From assembly GCF_004022705.2 (NCBI RefSeq), contig NZ_RZOY02000013.1, positions 161,541 to 225,540 of the forward strand: a DNA stretch of 64,000 bases. Direction: 5' to 3'. A program made the translations under genes and the position numbers. The stretch's first letter is position 1, and each line of letters opens with the position of its first letter. This stretch comes from Mesorhizobium sp. M2D.F.Ca.ET.226.01.1.1 (GTDB taxonomy: Bacteria > Pseudomonadota > Alphaproteobacteria > Rhizobiales > Rhizobiaceae). Shown here piece after piece: positions 41,711 through 53,060 of the stretch. The notes beneath the pieces are model-generated. The model ran no database searches. It was given only the letters and a program-made list of their open reading frames with translations, and was not told the origin of the DNA.

Positions 41711-42586
41711 TCACGCCGCCTTGCGATAGCGTGAAAGGCCCTCGCGGATATGCCCGGCGAAAGCCTGCGCGGCCGGCTGGGTGGCATGTTTCGGCAAATG
41801 CAGGTTGACGGAGAAATTCGGCAGCGCCGGCAGGCCGGCATCGGACAGGATGTCGAGATCGGCCGGCACCGTCGAGGCAAGCCAGGTGGTCACCGCGAGG
41901 TCCGACCGCACCGTCGCGGTCGTCGCGTCGATGTTGCCGTTTTCGAACACGGTGCGCCAGTCGAGCCCGTGCTCGCCGAGTGCTGCCAGCACCGCCGGGC
42001 GGAAGGCGCAGGTGTCGGCGACGATCGAAACCGGCAATGGCCGCTTCAGCCGTGCCGAGCCGCCTCTAGCGCCGACCCAGACAAGCCGGTCGACGATCAG
42101 GCACTCACCGGCGGTGGGGCCAGCACGTTCCTCGATGACGGCAAGGTCGATGGTGCCCGCCGCCAAGGCCGCGGCGAGCTCCGGCGAGGAAGCGCAGACC
42201 AGCGAAATCTCCACCTGCGGATAGGCTTCGGCATAGGCTTTCAACACCGGCGCGAGCAGTGTGCCGACGAGATCATAAGGCACGCCGAGCCGCACCTGTC
42301 CGGCAACCGCCCTGCCCGTGATCTCGGCGAGGATCTCGTCATTGAGCCGCAGCAGGCGCCTGGCCTTGTCGAGCAGCCGCTCACCCGAGCGCGTCAGCTT
42401 CAGGCCGCGGCGATCGCGCTCGAACACGCTCTGGCCGAGCACCTCCTCCAGCCGCTTGATCTGTTGGCTTACCGCGCCTTGCGTCAGGTGAAGCGCATTG
42501 GCAGCCGCCGTCATGCTGGCCTTATCGGCGGTGGTGACGAAGGTGCGGATGAGGGTCGTGTCGAGATCGCGGATCATGGCTGACAT
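41711..42586 (-). CDS. LysR-family regulator, probably of the adjacent lysE-type gene
   Basis: Encodes 291 residues from ATG 42586. The DNA-binding domain is LIRTFVTTADKASMTAAANA then LHLTQGAVSQQIKRLEEVLG, followed by the effector-binding domain. The gene is divergent from a LysE-type exporter, the classical arrangement of LysG/ArgP-type control, though here the regulator branch is not clear. A long dyad in the gap is a candidate binding site. Confidence 0.9.
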   Translation of the reverse strand: MSAMIRDLDTTLIRTFVTTADKASMTAAANALHLTQGAVSQQIKRLEEVLGQSVFERDRRGLKLTRSGERLLDKARRLLRLNDEILAEITGRAVAGQVRLGVPYDLVGTLLAPVLKAYAEAYPQVEISLVCASSPELAAALAAGTIDLAVIEERAGPTAGECLIVDRLVWVGARGGSARLKRPLPVSIVADTCAFRPAVLAALGEHGLDWRTVFENGNIDATTATVRSDLAVTTWLASTVPADLDILSDAGLPALPNFSVNLHLPKHATQPAAQAFAGHIREGLSRYRKAA

Positions 42587-42597
42587 TATATTCCCTA

Positions 42598-42622
42598 ATG
42601 CAAACCATATCAAACATTGCAT
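42598..42622. promoter_or_regulatory. inverted repeat ATGCAA-N13-TTGCAT, LysR site candidate
   Basis: Exact six-base arms separated by 13 bases, 11 bases outside the LysR start codon, in the gap with the lysE-type gene. Confidence 0.6.
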
Positions 42623-42677
42623 TTACTGATGCCGCAAGGCGCCTAAGCATGCCGGCTCCTTAGATTGGGAAGCCCGC

Positions 42678-43277
42678 ATGTCCGAAACCATCATTCCGCT
42701 GGTCCTGTTCGCGCTGATTTCGACCGCAACGCCCGGCATCGCCACGACGCTTTCGACAGCCTCCGGCGCGCAATTCGGCTTTCGCCGCTCCGTACCGCTG
42801 ATGGCCGGCAGCGCTGCCGGATTGGCGACCGTGGCGGCCGCGGGCGCGGCCGGCCTCGCCGGACTGCTTGCCGCCATTCCATCCCTGCAGCTAGCCATGA
42901 AGATCGCCGGCTCGCTCTACCTGATCTGGCTGGCGATCAAGATCGGCCGCAGCGGTCCGCCCAAGCTCGACATCAGCATGGCCAGGCCGAACAGCTTTTT
43001 TGGCGGCGCCGGCATCCAGTGGATGAACCCCAAGGCCTGGGCAATGGGGCTGGGCGCCGCCGCGTCCTTCGCGGCGCTGGCGGATGGTCCTCTGCAACTC
43101 TCGCTGCTGCTCAGCGCCGTGTTCGGCCTGGCGGCTGCCTTCTCGCTGTCGCTGTGGTGCGTGGCGGGAACGCTGCTCGCCCGCCTGCTCAAGACGGAGC
43201 GCCAGTGGCGCGCGCTGAACATAGTGCTCGGCCTGCTGCTGGCCGCCTCGATCCTGCAGATGTGGTGGCCAGCATAA
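42678..43277 (+). CDS. LysE/RhtB-family amino-acid exporter
   Basis: Encodes 199 residues with about six membrane segments. The N-terminal ISTATPGIATTLSTASGAQF then GFRRSVPLMAGSAAGLATVA, with GIQWMNPKAWAMGLG, is the LysE translocator pattern. Members export amino acids or their analogues. Divergent LysR gene suggests induction by the exported compound. The ATG is about 90 bases from that gene's start. Confidence 0.9.
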   Translation: MSETIIPLVLFALISTATPGIATTLSTASGAQFGFRRSVPLMAGSAAGLATVAAAGAAGLAGLLAAIPSLQLAMKIAGSLYLIWLAIKIGRSGPPKLDISMARPNSFFGGAGIQWMNPKAWAMGLGAAASFAALADGPLQLSLLLSAVFGLAAAFSLSLWCVAGTLLARLLKTERQWRALNIVLGLLLAASILQMWWPA

Positions 43278-43280
43278 CGC

Positions 43281-43315
43281 TGGTTCCTCGCCCCACGAAG
43301 GGGGGCGAGGAACCA
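43281..43315. terminator. stem-loop between lysE-type gene and convergent SDR gene
   Basis: TGGTTCCTCGCCCC and GGGGCGAGGAACCA form a 14-bp stem with a 7-base loop. T-runs are absent, so termination is inferred from its place between convergent genes. Confidence 0.6.
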
Positions 43316-43327
43316 CCGCTGTTGCTC

Positions 43328-44122
43328 TCAGACGGCGTAGCGCGCCGCCGGCTTGCCGGAGAACAGGCTACCGAAGAACTGGTCCCTGGCGCCGAGATAG
43401 GTCGTCAGCCCGGCCGCATCGGCAAGGCCGGGCGCGGTGACGGTTTCGCCCTGGGCGAACCCGGCAAGTGCTGCGTCGACCAGATCTTCGGCGCTCATGA
43501 TCCAGTCCGGATTGATCCTGTCGAGGCTGATTCCGGAGACGTCCCACAGCTCGGTGCGGATCGGGCCGGGCACCACGGACTGGACCTTCACATTGGTGCC
43601 GGCGACTTCCTTCTGCAGCGCTTCGGTGAAGTTCGCGACATAGGCCTTGGTGCCGCTGTAGATGCCGCCGACGGCAATGCCATAGGCGACGACCGAGGCG
43701 ATGTTGATGATGCCGCCGCGATTGCGCTTGAGCAGGCCCGGCAGCACCGCGCGGGTCAGCCTAGTCAGCGCAATGACATTGACCTTGATCATACGCTCCG
43801 CCGTGTCGGCATCGGCGTCGGCGACCGTCTCCAGGCCGGCCACGCCGGCATTGTTGATCAGCAGCGTCACGCTGTCGTCCGTCGCGACCACGTGCTCGAC
43901 GCGGCGCAGATCGGCATCGACGGAGAGATCGGCGACGATCGTATCGACCTTGCGGCCATAGGCGTAGGCGAGCCTGTCGGCCACGTCCTGCAACCGGTCG
44001 GCGCGGCGCGCCACCAGCACCAGATCGTAGCCCTGCCCGGCCAGCCGGTCGGCATAGACCGCGCCGATGCCCGACGATGCGCCGGTGATGACGGCCGTGC
44101 CCTTGTTGTCCTTCGTGCTCAT
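43328..44122 (-). CDS. SDR-family oxidoreductase
   Basis: Encodes 264 residues from ATG 44122, after AGGAACAGGA. VITGASSGIGAVYADRLAGQ is the cofactor loop, INNAG follows, and YSGTKAYVANF holds the Tyr-x-x-x-Lys pair with Ser of NIASVVAYG. It resembles the DltE/YqjQ-like classical SDRs that use NADP(H). The substrate is unknown. Divergent from a MarR gene with a perfect palindrome in the gap, so probably induced by a MarR ligand. Confidence 0.9.
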   Translation of the reverse strand: MSTKDNKGTAVITGASSGIGAVYADRLAGQGYDLVLVARRADRLQDVADRLAYAYGRKVDTIVADLSVDADLRRVEHVVATDDSVTLLINNAGVAGLETVADADADTAERMIKVNVIALTRLTRAVLPGLLKRNRGGIINIASVVAYGIAVGGIYSGTKAYVANFTEALQKEVAGTNVKVQSVVPGPIRTELWDVSGISLDRINPDWIMSAEDLVDAALAGFAQGETVTAPGLADAAGLTTYLGARDQFFGSLFSGKPAARYAV

Positions 44123-44198
44123 TGTCCTGTTCCTTTTGTTCGCTTCGCTTTGTCCGGCACCGATGATTGCATCATCCGCCGCGCTTCTGATTTCAATT

Positions 44199-44240
44199 AG
44201 TGGCATATGCCACTTTTGCCGAAATAGGTATATGCCACTA
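44199..44240. promoter_or_regulatory. MarR operators between SDR gene and marR
   Basis: AGTGGCATATGCCACT (44199-44214) is a perfect 16-base palindrome. TAGGTATATGCCACTA (44225-44240) is an imperfect second copy, 26 bases on. Confidence 0.85.
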
Positions 44241-44312
44241 TCTTGTCAACGGCAGCGGCGAAAACTATTTCTGCCGCAGGCTGGCGCGTCTTTGCGCCGG
44301 CGAGGAGTGATC

Positions 44313-44777
44313 ATGACCGAAGCTCACAAGCCCGGATTCAGCGACTGCAACAACGCCACGCTGCGGCGCGCCGCGCGCAGCCTCGGCCGCTTCTACGACG
44401 ACGCGCTGGCACCAACAGGTCTGAAGAGCACGCAATTCGGCCTGCTCTTTCAGATCCACATCAGCGATGAGCCGGCGATGGGCACCATCGCCGAGGCGCT
44501 GATCATGGATCTTTCCGCGCTCGGCCACACGCTGAAGCCACTGATCCGCGACGGTTATGTCGAGACCTTTCCCGACAAGGACGACCGCCGCGTCAAGCGC
44601 GTGCGGCTGACGCCACAAGGCGAGGCCAAGCTCGACGAGGCACTCAAGCTCTGGGGCGTCGCGCAGCAGCAATTCGAGGACAAGGTCGGCGCGGAGCAGG
44701 CGGCGAAGCTGCGCGCGGCGCTGGACGCCGTGGCCGATCTCGACCTGGAAATGCCAACGGCCGCCTCTTCGAACTGA
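44313..44777 (+). CDS. MarR-family transcriptional regulator
   Basis: Encodes 154 residues from ATG 44313, after CGAGGAG. The winged helix is GTIAEALIMDLSALGHTLKP then LIRDGYVETFPDKDDRRVKR, with the Asp-Asp-Arg-Arg wing of MarR proteins. Helices at both ends form the dimer interface. Cys of FSDCNNATLRRAAR near residue 12 is a possible redox sensor site, as in the OhrR/DUF24-like branches, but this is only suggestive. Confidence 0.92.
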   Translation: MTEAHKPGFSDCNNATLRRAARSLGRFYDDALAPTGLKSTQFGLLFQIHISDEPAMGTIAEALIMDLSALGHTLKPLIRDGYVETFPDKDDRRVKRVRLTPQGEAKLDEALKLWGVAQQQFEDKVGAEQAAKLRAALDAVADLDLEMPTAASSN

Positions 44778-44821
44778 AGAAGCGGCCGCCGATCATTCTT
44801 CAGCTGTGAGGACGCGCTGAG

Positions 44822-44939
44822 ATTCAGGTCAGGCCGAGCCGAAAGTGGCGGATTCCGAGAACCGGAGCGGAGCGTTCTTGAAGGACGTGAGCACCGGAAC
44901 CGCAGGAACTCGGCACTTGCAGGCCGGGCTCACCTGAAT
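44822..44939. repeat. 118-bp stem-loop element
   Basis: ATTCAGGT and ACCTGAAT mark the ends; GAGCC/GGCTC and AAGTG/CACTT are nested further in, and CGTTC-TTGAA-GGACG forms the apical hairpin. The whole folds as one long imperfect stem. It resembles stem-loop repeats I recall from Mesorhizobium intergenic regions. Confidence 0.6.
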
Positions 44940-44950
44940 ATCGGCTCGTC

Positions 44951-46129
44951 TTATTCGGCGGGCATCGCTACCGGGCGCGCGAACACACGACCAGCCAACA
45001 CGATACCCAGACCCAGGATCGGGAACACCGCGGCGATCAGGCCGAGATCGGCCGGTGCGCCGAAGCGCAGCACCGCGCCGCCGACCACTGCGCCCAGCGC
45101 GACGCCGAAATAGAGCGCCGAAGCATTAAGCGACAGCACGATGGGCGCGGCGTCGGGCGCGATCTTGAGGATGCGGCTCGCCTGCGCCGGCGGGAAAGCC
45201 CAGCCGACGATGCCCCAAGGCACCATCATGGCCATCAGCGCCGGTCCGGCGATCGAATGCGGCAGAAACGTCGGGATCAGCGAGAAGGTGACCAGCATCG
45301 CGGCCGACAGCGTCAGCGACCAGGCGACGGTGCGGGTCGCGCCGAAGCGGTCAGCGGCCTGGCCGCCGGCGATGTTGCCGATGACGGCGCCGGCGCCGAA
45401 AGCGAGCAGCATGCCGGGCAGCGCAAGCGGGGAGAGTCCGCCCCCCTGGATGGCCAAGGGCGCGATGAAGGCGAAGACGGTGAAGGCGCCGACAAGGGCA
45501 AGAGTAGTCGTCACCAAGATCGGCATCACGCCGGGGCGCACCGCCGCCGCCAGCCTGCGCTTCAGCGGCAGCCTGGTGCCGATGATGCCGCGCGGCAGCC
45601 GCCACCACAGGATCGCACCCGAAAGCGCGCCAAGCGCGGCGATGGCGAAGAACGTGCCGCGCCAGCCGGCAATGGCCGCGACCAGCGCGCCAAGCGGCGC
45701 GCCGACCGCCACCGCCACCGTGGTGCCGCCGACGACGACGGCGATGGCGCGGGCCCGGTGGTGGTCGTCAACCAGCGCCACGGCCGTGCCTTGCGCGGTC
45801 GCGGCGAACAGGCCGGACGACAGCGCCATGACGATGCGGGCGATCAAAAGCAGTTCGAAGGACAAGCTGAGCGCGGCAGCAACATTACCAACCACGAAGA
45901 ACACCAGCGTCCACAAAATGACGCGCCGCCGGTCCCACTCGCCGGTCAGCGTCGCGAGCACCGGCGCGCCGATCGCATAGGCGAGCGCGAAGGCGGTGAT
46001 CAGCGAGCCGGCGAGCGGCACGGATATGCCGGCATCGGATGCAATGTCGGGAAGAAGGCTGGAGATGACGAAGCCTTCGGTCGAGATCGCAAACGATCCG
46101 AGCGCCAGCCAGAAGATCCGCTTGTCCAT
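44951..46129 (-). CDS. MFS efflux transporter (DHA1, AraJ-like)
   Basis: Encodes 392 residues from ATG 46129, after AAGGA. It starts FWLALGSFAISTEGFVISSL then LPDIASDAGISVPLAGSLIT, as in the AraJ/PbuE branch of DHA1 antiporters, and has twelve membrane segments. Paralogous in layout to the MFS gene at 26586 but not close in sequence. It is divergent from the ArsR gene across 193 bases, with a GTTCAA/TTGAAC-like dyad near its start, so ArsR control is plausible. The substrate is unknown. Confidence 0.9.
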   Translation of the reverse strand: MDKRIFWLALGSFAISTEGFVISSLLPDIASDAGISVPLAGSLITAFALAYAIGAPVLATLTGEWDRRRVILWTLVFFVVGNVAAALSLSFELLLIARIVMALSSGLFAATAQGTAVALVDDHHRARAIAVVVGGTTVAVAVGAPLGALVAAIAGWRGTFFAIAALGALSGAILWWRLPRGIIGTRLPLKRRLAAAVRPGVMPILVTTTLALVGAFTVFAFIAPLAIQGGGLSPLALPGMLLAFGAGAVIGNIAGGQAADRFGATRTVAWSLTLSAAMLVTFSLIPTFLPHSIAGPALMAMMVPWGIVGWAFPPAQASRILKIAPDAAPIVLSLNASALYFGVALGAVVGGAVLRFGAPADLGLIAAVFPILGLGIVLAGRVFARPVAMPAE

Positions 46130-46143
46130 GAGGATTGTCCTTA

Positions 46144-46161
46144 GTTCAAAAGTTATTGAAC
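46144..46161. promoter_or_regulatory. inverted repeat GTTCA-N8-TGAAC upstream of MFS gene
   Basis: Arms at 46144-46148 and 46157-46161, 14 bases from the MFS start codon; a candidate site for the ArsR protein encoded divergently. Confidence 0.5.
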
Positions 46162-46322
46162 AATTGGACATAGCAGGGCATGATGTCAACCGATTGAGGA
46201 GAAAATAGCTGAACCCTGCTGACAGCCCTGTGTCAGGACGGGGCAAAAATGAACAGGCTGCGTCAATCGGCCAGGAAAGGAGCTGCGTTGAAGTTCGCCC
46301 CGTTTGTGCTTAATTCTGGAGC

Positions 46323-46679
46323 ATGAGCCTGCCCCATCCCACCACCGACCAGATCAGCCTGCCTATCGTGCTTGCCGTGCTTGGCGATCCAACCCGGCTT
46401 GCCATCGTGCGCTATCTGGCAAGCAAGGAAGGCGTGCCGCTGAACTGCAGCAAGTTCCTCGACCTCGCTTCCAAAACCAATCTCAGCTACCACCTCGCCA
46501 AGCTGCGCGAGGCGGGCGTCACCCGCAGCGAAGCGGTCGGCACCAGCCGGCTGATCACGCTGCGCCGCGATGATCTCGACAAGCGTTTTCCCGGCCTGCT
46601 CGACAGCGTGATCGCGGCGGCCGACAGCGACAAGGATTTGCCGGCCGTCGGCGTATCCGAAGTCGAGGTCTCGGCCTGA
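46323..46679 (+). CDS. ArsR-family winged-helix regulator
   Basis: Encodes 118 residues. LAVLGDPTRLAIVRYLASKE and KTNLSYHLAKLREAGVTRSE are the ArsR helix-turn-helix, with the wing SRLITLRRDDLDKRFPGL. Cys of LNCSKF is the only Cys; no clear metal site is present, so a non-metal signal is likely. The phosphoesterase gene follows by 5 bases, so they are co-transcribed. Confidence 0.88.
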   Translation: MSLPHPTTDQISLPIVLAVLGDPTRLAIVRYLASKEGVPLNCSKFLDLASKTNLSYHLAKLREAGVTRSEAVGTSRLITLRRDDLDKRFPGLLDSVIAAADSDKDLPAVGVSEVEVSA

Positions 46680-46684
46680 AACGC

Positions 46685-47443
46685 ATGCGCATCGCAGTCC
46701 TCGCCGACATCCACGGCAACGTGCTCGCATTGGATGCCGTGCTCGACGACCTCGGGCGCCGCGGCGGCGCCGATCTCACCGTCAATCTCGGCGACTGTGT
46801 CTCCGGTCCACTCTGGCCGCGCGAGACGATGGAACGGCTGCAGGCGCTCGGCCTGCCGACGGTGCGCGGCAATCACGACCGCCGCGTCGCGCAAGACCCG
46901 GCCGACGAGACCATGTGGCCGTCCGATCGCTATGCAAAGGAGCGGCTAACATCGGCGCAGCGCCAAGCGCTGCTCGACCTGCCGCTCACCTTAGAGATCG
47001 CTCCCGGCGTCGTCGCCTTCCACGCCCGGCCGGACCATGACGAAAAATACCTTGCCGACGCCATTGTCGACGGCCAGCTGGTGCGCGCGCCGCTGGCCGC
47101 GATCAGGCGACGGCTGAAGTCGCTCGATCCGGCCTGCCGCCTGGTGCTGTGCGGCCACAGCCACCGCAACGAGCTGATCCGAATCCCCGGCGGTCCGGCG
47201 ATCTTCAATCCCGGCAGCGTCGGCTGCCCGGCCTATGACGACGACGCGCCGCCGGCGCATGTCTCCGAGCAGGGCTCGCCGCACGCCCGCTACGGCATTG
47301 TCGAGCTTGGCGCGGACGGCCATCCCAGTCGCTTCGAGGCGATCGCCGTGGACTACGACCATGAAGCCGCCGCAAAGCAGGCCGAACAGGCGGGACGGCC
47401 GGAATGGGCGCACGCGCTGCGGACCGGGTTCATGAAGGATTGA
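46685..47443 (+). CDS. metallophosphoesterase (calcineurin-like, YfcE/MJ0936-type)
   Basis: Encodes 252 residues. All dinuclear metal motifs are present: ADIHGN (Asp8, His10), LGDCVSGPLWPRE, RGNHDRR, and VLCGHSHRNEL; the last two hold the catalytic Asn-His pair and metal-binding His residues. IFNPGSVGCPAYDDDAPP is typical of the family. It should cleave phosphodiesters or monoesters in the cytoplasm. It lies in an operon behind the ArsR gene, and the next gene follows by 11 bases. Confidence 0.9.
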   Translation: MRIAVLADIHGNVLALDAVLDDLGRRGGADLTVNLGDCVSGPLWPRETMERLQALGLPTVRGNHDRRVAQDPADETMWPSDRYAKERLTSAQRQALLDLPLTLEIAPGVVAFHARPDHDEKYLADAIVDGQLVRAPLAAIRRRLKSLDPACRLVLCGHSHRNELIRIPGGPAIFNPGSVGCPAYDDDAPPAHVSEQGSPHARYGIVELGADGHPSRFEAIAVDYDHEAAAKQAEQAGRPEWAHALRTGFMKD

Positions 47444-47454
47444 GCGGAGCTCAC

Positions 47455-48249
47455 ATGAAGCGGAAGGTCTCGCTCCCATCGACGCTGCTGCTGGCCGCTC
47501 CATTGCTGCTTTCGGTCCTGCCGGCCTTGGCTCAGGATGCGCCGGGACCGATCATTTCGATTATCGGCGGGCTTGCGCCGGACGATCTCCTCAACATCCG
47601 GGCGACCGCCTCGCCGGGTGGGAAGGTGGCGGCGCGCCTGCCTAACGGCGCGGCCGTCAAGAATTTCGGCTGCAACGTCGTCAACGGCCATCCCTGGTGC
47701 AAGGTCGAGGACACGCAGGACGCGCATATCGTAGGCTGGGCGCCGGCCCGCTACCTCAGTCCCAACAATCCCGCGCCTGCGCCAGATGACGGCACGGTTC
47801 CGACCACCGGAGACAGTGCAGCTGCACCCGCCGAAACGCCGCCGCCGGATATCGCGACGCGGCTGGGCGGCAGCGAGCCGGCCGAGCCGCCGTCCGCGGC
47901 CGAGATCGGCAGGACTGCCATGCTGGACGCCTATGGCCTCGCTGTCGCGGCCGCGGCAAATGCCGGGTCCGACGCCCCTGCCCCCGACGCCGGCATCCCC
48001 TGCGCCCGACATGTCGGCCAACCAATGACCCGTTGCGAGATAAGCGTCGCGCACACCGGCGGCGAGAGCGCCGTGACCGTGACCTGGCCGGACGGCGGCA
48101 GCCGCGTCATCACCTTCCATGACGGCCAGCCGAGCGGCTCGGACTCGCCGGACGAATTCCGCTTCACGCGCGAGGGCAGTCTCAACATGATCCGCATCGG
48201 CGTTTCCGAACGCTTCGAGATCACGGATCAGCTGGCGCTGGGGGATTAG
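47455..48249 (+). CDS. exported SH3-domain protein
   Basis: Encodes 264 residues from ATG 47455. Residues 1-25 form a signal peptide (LPALAQDA). Residues about 30-95 are a bacterial SH3 domain: NIRATASPGGKVAARLPNGA then NFGCNVVNGHPWCKVEDTQD, with a Cys pair. A Pro/Ala-rich linker leads to a C-terminal domain of about 80 residues (CARHVGQPMTRCEISVAHTG ...) with a second Cys pair, also seen in other rhizobial exported SH3 proteins. The target is probably peptidoglycan or another envelope component. Last gene of the ArsR-phosphoesterase set. Confidence 0.85.
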   Translation: MKRKVSLPSTLLLAAPLLLSVLPALAQDAPGPIISIIGGLAPDDLLNIRATASPGGKVAARLPNGAAVKNFGCNVVNGHPWCKVEDTQDAHIVGWAPARYLSPNNPAPAPDDGTVPTTGDSAAAPAETPPPDIATRLGGSEPAEPPSAAEIGRTAMLDAYGLAVAAAANAGSDAPAPDAGIPCARHVGQPMTRCEISVAHTGGESAVTVTWPDGGSRVITFHDGQPSGSDSPDEFRFTREGSLNMIRIGVSERFEITDQLALGD

Positions 48250-48259
48250 AATTTAGGGG

Positions 48260-48329
48260 AGTAGGGGAATAGGGCAGTAAGGGAGTATGTTCAGAGCAGG
48301 CACGGACCCATGTCCCCTATTCCCCTACT
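48260..48329. repeat. inverted repeat AGTAGGGGAATAGGG / CCCTATTCCCCTACT
   Basis: Perfect 15-bp arms at 48260-48274 and 48315-48329 with a 40-base loop, in a region with further AGGGAGTA/CAGTA units. It lies between the SH3 gene and carB and may act as terminator or transcript stabiliser. Confidence 0.7.
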
Positions 48330-48471
48330 GCCTCATTTTCGGGGTTACATCCCGCAAAACTCTTCCCTATAAGGCCCTCCTAGCCTGATACCAGAATCGC
48401 AAGCACAACCGGCCGGGTCCTCCCCGTCCCGGTTTTTGGTGCAAGCCGCTCGCCGAACGGAATTTTCGAAT

Positions 48472-51975
<3,504 letters not shown>

Positions 51976-51982
51976 AGCAAAA

Positions 51983-53059
51983 TCAGCTAGCACCTTTCGA
52001 GCGCCGCATCTGAGCTGCCTCTCGGTATTTTGCGAAGTTTCTTTTTAATATTTCGTATCGTAGATCATGAGACCATTTGTCATTTACGCTTCGCAGAGCC
52101 CTTTGATATTCTCTCAAATCTCTACCGAAGTCGCTATCCTCATCAACCTTTGACTTTTCCTTAAGGCTTGCATGAAATTCGTTTAGAAATACTCTAGTAG
52201 ACTTTAGGGCATCAAAATTTATATCCCGCACAAACCAGTAGAATGCTGGGACACTGCCTGCCGACCTGAGCAAGGCGTCGCGATGGCCAAAAACAAGCAT
52301 CAGCCTGTCAAGCTGCTCCAAAATCTCTGATTTTGCGACCGCAAGTTCGCTCTCGGAATCAGCGTACTCCTCAACCAAGCCGTCCAAAGCAGTCTTCTTG
52401 GTATCTGTGGTTGCGTCCTTGAGCTCAAATGAAAGAAGCTTCGCAGCGTTGTTAAGATGTTGCCCGCGAGCGCTCTGATAAGATGTGCAGTTTGAAAAAA
52501 AATCATGAGTTGATATGGCTGATATTACCTCAGGAACATTACCGATCATCGCATTTCGCTTCTCAGGTCCAGTAAGAACGAGACCTTTATTTAGCCTTAA
52601 AAAAAGCTCTCTGATTTTTATGGGGTCGTCTGTCACAACATGCATAACAGGCAGAGGAAATTCCTCTACACGACTCGCTACATCGGACATAACCTCCTGC
52701 AAATCTTTGTAAAAAAGCCCGCCGAGGTCAAGATCTAAGTCATCCAGAAAAACAAAATCTTGAGAAAGTGGTATTTCATTGTTCAAAAATGAAAAAATTG
52801 AATTTAGACGCTGCTTCCCGTCGACAACAGAATACCTCATATTCTTCTCGTTCAAATCGGTTTTTATTGTCGTAAAGTCAGCGACATAAAGCTTCGGCAT
52901 GTCAAAACCATTTATCATTGTGTCAATCAATGACTGCTGGTCTTGCTGCTTCCACAAGCTTCCCTTTCGTTGGTACTTTGGATCAAAATCAATTTGAGAT
53001 CGCCTGGAAAACCACCACTTGGCAGACATAAACTGGCGATGTTGAACCTCGAACATCAA
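51983..53059 (-). CDS. DUF262 (ParB/Srx-like) protein of the FRG-DUF262 cassette
   Basis: Encodes 358 residues. DUF262 motifs are clear: PKYQRKGSLWKQQDQQSLID (about 27-46), VVDGKQRLNSIFSFL (about 78-92) and LRLNKGLVLTGPEKRNAM. The HNH-containing DUF1524 partner found in GmrSD and SspE is absent; the rest is helical. In those systems DUF262 is a nucleotide-dependent sensing domain for modified DNA, so a defence role is possible but unproven. Codon use is far more AT-rich than in flanking genes. The ATG begins one base after the FRG stop codon, so translation is coupled. The stop lies 7 bases from that of carB. Confidence 0.85.
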   Translation of the reverse strand: MMFEVQHRQFMSAKWWFSRRSQIDFDPKYQRKGSLWKQQDQQSLIDTMINGFDMPKLYVADFTTIKTDLNEKNMRYSVVDGKQRLNSIFSFLNNEIPLSQDFVFLDDLDLDLGGLFYKDLQEVMSDVASRVEEFPLPVMHVVTDDPIKIRELFLRLNKGLVLTGPEKRNAMIGNVPEVISAISTHDFFSNCTSYQSARGQHLNNAAKLLSFELKDATTDTKKTALDGLVEEYADSESELAVAKSEILEQLDRLMLVFGHRDALLRSAGSVPAFYWFVRDINFDALKSTRVFLNEFHASLKEKSKVDEDSDFGRDLREYQRALRSVNDKWSHDLRYEILKRNFAKYREAAQMRRSKGAS

Positions 53060-53060
53060 T

